A DNA stretch of 64,000 nt, from NCBI GenBank assembly GCA_000751295.2, contig CCMO02000001.1, positions 4,182,615 through 4,246,614 on the forward strand. Reading direction: 5' to 3'. A program made the translations under genes and the position numbers. Below are positions 60,895 to 64,000 of this stretch, in pieces; within the stretch, counting starts at the first letter, position 1, and every line of letters starts with the position of its first letter. This DNA comes from a bacterium YEK0313 (lineage in GTDB: Bacteria; Pseudomonadota; Alphaproteobacteria; Rhizobiales; Phreatobacteraceae). The notes beneath the pieces were generated by a model. It saw only the letters and a list, made by a program, of their open reading frames with translations. It ran no database searches and was not told the origin of the DNA.

Positions 60895-61774
60895 GCGGTC
60901 CAGAGACTGTCATGGGCGGCGATCCCGCTTCGGACGCGCCGCGCGCCGTCGATCCGATCCTGGTCGTCGAACACCTGACCATGCGCTTCGGCGGCCTGAC
61001 CGCCATCGGCGACCTGTCCTTCGCCGCCCGGCGCGGCGACATCACCGCCGTGATCGGCCCGAACGGCGCCGGCAAGACGACGGTGTTCAACTGCATCACC
61101 GGCTTCTACAAGCCGACCGAGGGCAGGATCACCCTGAAGCATCCGGGCGCCGGCGACTTCCTGCTGGAACAGATGCCCGACTTCATGATCTCGCGCACAG
61201 CCAAGGTCGCGCGCACCTTCCAGAACATCCGTCTGTTCTCGGGCATGACGGTGCTGGAAAACCTGCTGGTCGCCCAGCACAACCCGCTGATGCGCGCCTC
61301 GCTCTTTTCGATCGGCGGCATTCTGGGCCTGCCGAGCTATGGCCGCGCGGAAAGGCAGGCGATCGACAAGGCCGCCTACTGGCTGGAGCGCACGGGCCTG
61401 ACCCAGCGCGCCGACGATCCCGCGGGCGACCTGCCCTACGGCGACCAGCGACGCCTGGAGATCGCCCGCGCCATGTGCACCGATCCGGTGCTGCTCTGCC
61501 TCGACGAGCCGGCCGCCGGCCTCAATCCGCGCGAGTCGCTCGAGCTGAACACGCTGCTGCGCTTCATCCGCCAGGAGCACGGCACCTCGCTGCTGCTGAT
61601 CGAGCACGACATGAGCGTGGTGATGGAGATCTCCGACCATATCGTCGTGCTCGACTACGGCCGGAAGATTTCCGACGGGTCGCCGGCGGCGGTCCGCGAG
61701 GATCCCAAGGTGATCGCCGCCTATCTCGGCGTCGACGACCGCGACGTCGACAAGGTCGAGGCGGAGGTCGGCCT

Positions 61775-61778
<4 letters not shown>
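60891..61778 (+). CDS. livG: branched-chain amino-acid ABC transporter ATP-binding protein (LivG-like)
   Basis: 295 residues: Walker A GPNGAGKTT, Q-loop ARTFQNIRLFSGMTVLENLLVAQH, a signature-region variant DLPYGDQRRLEIARAM in place of LSGGQ (the usual LPYGxQR of LivG), Walker B VLLCLDEPAAGLNPRE, H-loop IEHDMSVV. ATG 60891 overlaps livM; its stop overlaps livF (ATGA). Confidence 0.94.
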
Positions 61779-62496
<718 letters not shown>

Positions 62497-62497
<1 letters not shown>

Positions 62498-62874
62498 TGC
62501 AGGGCATTCTCTACGAGGAACCCTCGATCTGGCTGTTCCTGATGGTCACCGTGCTGATGGGCGGCTGGGCCGCCTGGATGACCGGCTCGGCATGCGCCGA
62601 GACCTGGCGCGGGCTGCCGCAGACCTGGGCCTATCTCGTTCTTCTCGGCTGCGGCGTGCGCTTCATCCATTTCGCCCTGTTCGAGGGCACGCTGTTCTCG
62701 CCGCACTATTACCTTGTCGATACCATCGTGCTGCTGCTGATCGGCACCGCCGCCTGGCGGGCCGCCCGGGCGCGCCAGATGACCACGCAATACTGGTGGC
62801 TCTACCAACGTACCGGCCCCCTGTCCTGGGCGAAGCGGCCGGAACCTCTGTCTTCCCGTCCGGGAAGTTCCTGA
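62497..62874 (+). CDS. small membrane protein of liv operon (DUF6867-like)
   Basis: 125 residues with three or four hydrophobic segments (about 12-32, 46-62 and 73-89) and a polar tail MTTQYWWLYQRTG. It overlaps the livF stop by one base, so it is part of the operon. I recall similar proteins in Hyphomicrobiales liv operons filed as DUF6867; the number is from memory. It may be an accessory subunit of the importer, but nothing shows this directly. No catalytic motif. Confidence 0.7.
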
Positions 62875-63004
62875 TGGCGTCGAGGAACACCAACAAGCGG
62901 CTGACAAGGCCCAAGAAAGAGTGTTCGATCGGACCAAGGGCAATGGGCTGCCCGCGATAAGGACACCTGCAAAGCTTCTGCTCTTCTCAAGGGAAGGATG
63001 AGAG

Positions 63005-64000
63005 ATGACCAAAAAGTTGCTTGCCGGGCTGACGCTCGGTCTGGGTCTGGCCCTGGCGGTTCCCGCCCAGGCCCAGATCCGTCTCGGTGTGGCCGGGCCG
63101 ATGACCGGATCCAGCGCCGCCTTCGGCGCGCAGCTGCGCAACGGCGTCGAACAGGCGGTCGAGGACATCAATGCGGCGGGCGGCATCCTCGGCCAGCGCA
63201 TCGTGCTGTCGGTCGGCGACGATGCCGGCGATCCGAGGCAAGGCGTCAACGTCGCCAACAAGTTCGCCGGTGACGGCGTCCGCTTCGTCGTCGGCCACTT
63301 CAACTCGGGCGTCACCCTGCCCGCTTCGGAAGTCTATGCCGAGAACGGCGCGGTCTACATCACTCCAGCCGCCACCAATCCGCGCGTCACCGAGCGCGGC
63401 CAGTGGAACGCCTTCCGCACCTGCGGCCGCGACGACCAGCAGGGTGCCGTCGCCGGCGCCTATCTCGCCCAGCACTATCGCGACAAGAAGATCGCCATCG
63501 TCCACGACAAGACGACCTACGGCAAAGGCCTTGCCGACGAGACGCAGAAGGCGCTGCGCGCCGCCGGCCTGCGCGAGGTCATCTACGAAGGCGTCAACAC
63601 CGGCGAGAAGGACTTCTCGGCGCTGATCTCCAAGCTGAAGGCAGCCGGCGTCGACATCGTCTACTGGGGCGGCCTGCACACCGAGGGCGGCCTGATCGTC
63701 CGCCAGATGCGCGACCAGGGCGTCCAGGCGCCGCTCATGTCCGGCGACGGCATTGCCGACAACGAATTCGCCGCCATTGCCGGCCCCGGCGCCGAAGGCA
63801 CGCTGATGACCTTCCCGCCCGACCCGCGCAACCGCCCGGAAGCCGCCGCCATCGTCGAGCGCTTCCGCACCCAGCGCCGGTTCGACCCGCAGGCCTATAC
63901 GCTCTACAGCTATGCCGCGGTCCAGATCTTCCAGCAGGCGGCGATCGCCACCAACTCGCTCGACCCGCGCAAGATCGCCGAACACATGCGCTCGGGCGTC
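63005..64000 (+). CDS. livK: branched-chain amino-acid ABC transporter substrate-binding protein (LivK-like), 3' cut by window
   Basis: 332 residues visible; the gene runs past the window edge. The signal TKKLLAGLTLGLGLALAVPAQAQ is followed by a type I periplasmic-binding domain: IRLGVAGPMTGSSAAFGAQLRNGVEQAVEDINAAGGILGQRI (in parts), VVGHFNSGVTLPASEVYAENG, KIAIVHDKTTYGKGLADETQK, VYWGGLHTEGGLIVRQM. It delivers ligand to LivHMGF encoded just upstream. The start at ATG 63005 follows AAGGATGAGAG. A 130-bp gap separates it from the preceding small membrane gene. Confidence 0.93.
   Translation, partial: MTKKLLAGLTLGLGLALAVPAQAQIRLGVAGPMTGSSAAFGAQLRNGVEQAVEDINAAGGILGQRIVLSVGDDAGDPRQGVNVANKFAGDGVRFVVGHFNSGVTLPASEVYAENGAVYITPAATNPRVTERGQWNAFRTCGRDDQQGAVAGAYLAQHYRDKKIAIVHDKTTYGKGLADETQKALRAAGLREVIYEGVNTGEKDFSALISKLKAAGVDIVYWGGLHTEGGLIVRQMRDQGVQAPLMSGDGIADNEFAAIAGPGAEGTLMTFPPDPRNRPEAAAIVERFRTQRRFDPQAYTLYSYAAVQIFQQAAIATNSLDPRKIAEHMRSGV

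Overview
The window is GC-rich, densely coded DNA from an alphaproteobacterium, most likely of the order Hyphomicrobiales (Rhizobiales). The clues are the mix of families (PAS_5-type sensor, BTLCP peptidase, DUF3126, Usg, zf-CHCC, ExoD pairs, Anbu cluster, form II Cox-type hydroxylase) and the codon use. It reads as chromosome: one tRNA, housekeeping and catabolic operons, no plasmid or phage genes and no CRISPR array. The genus cannot be fixed from the sequence alone.

Layout. 1-6435: end of a PAS protein, tandem PilZ protein, secreted BTLCP peptidase, a leftward gamma-carbonic anhydrase/HCCA isomerase pair, small conserved proteins, CysE and two alpha/beta hydrolases. 7234-11964: an IS481-family element sits between a hydrolase and a divergent family-3 beta-glucosidase gene (bglX). 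The IS plus the first 293 bp beside it are present twice in tandem (unit 1319 bp), so a dead bglX 5' fragment precedes the intact gene. 12020-16223: ancestral-proteasome (Anbu) locus, with Anbu divergent from ATP-grasp, alpha-E and transglutaminase genes. 16317-22371: CinA/MoaB-like protein, Gpt, a large autotransporter subtilase and a DUF3396 protein, followed by tRNA-Leu(UAA). 22932-27887: FCD-GntR regulator, TauABC-like importer and a PLP-dependent lyase. 27951-30886: LysR regulator divergent from an azoreductase gene that is broken by an IS110-family element.

30890-38911: small secreted proteins in paralogous pairs, a quinone-stress group (dioxygenase, esterase, WrbA, LysR) and an FAD monooxygenase. 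39051-43745: ExoD pair, Usg and two glycosyltransferases. 44030-55741: a leftward Cox-type molybdenum hydroxylase locus (S, L, M subunits, then MoxR, CoxE-like, XdhC-like and a MoeA-MobA fusion as maturation factors). 56000-57178: pcaD-pcaC. 58569-64000: branched-chain amino-acid importer livHMGF, a small membrane protein and livK, which runs off the end.

The main discovery candidate is in the IS110-family element. Its roughly 210-nt non-coding left end folds into two internal-loop stems. The first loop carries sequences matching both sides of the azoreductase insertion site. The second carries sequences matching the element's own right and left ends. This is the architecture of a bridge RNA, and with the guide matches and the CT core it allows the ancestral azoreductase frame to be rebuilt exactly. 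Other points of interest are the IS481 duplication with a degenerate target site, a tauABC operon carrying a PLP lyase and a clear operator, an orphan terminator suggesting a small RNA, and the divergent arrangement of Anbu.
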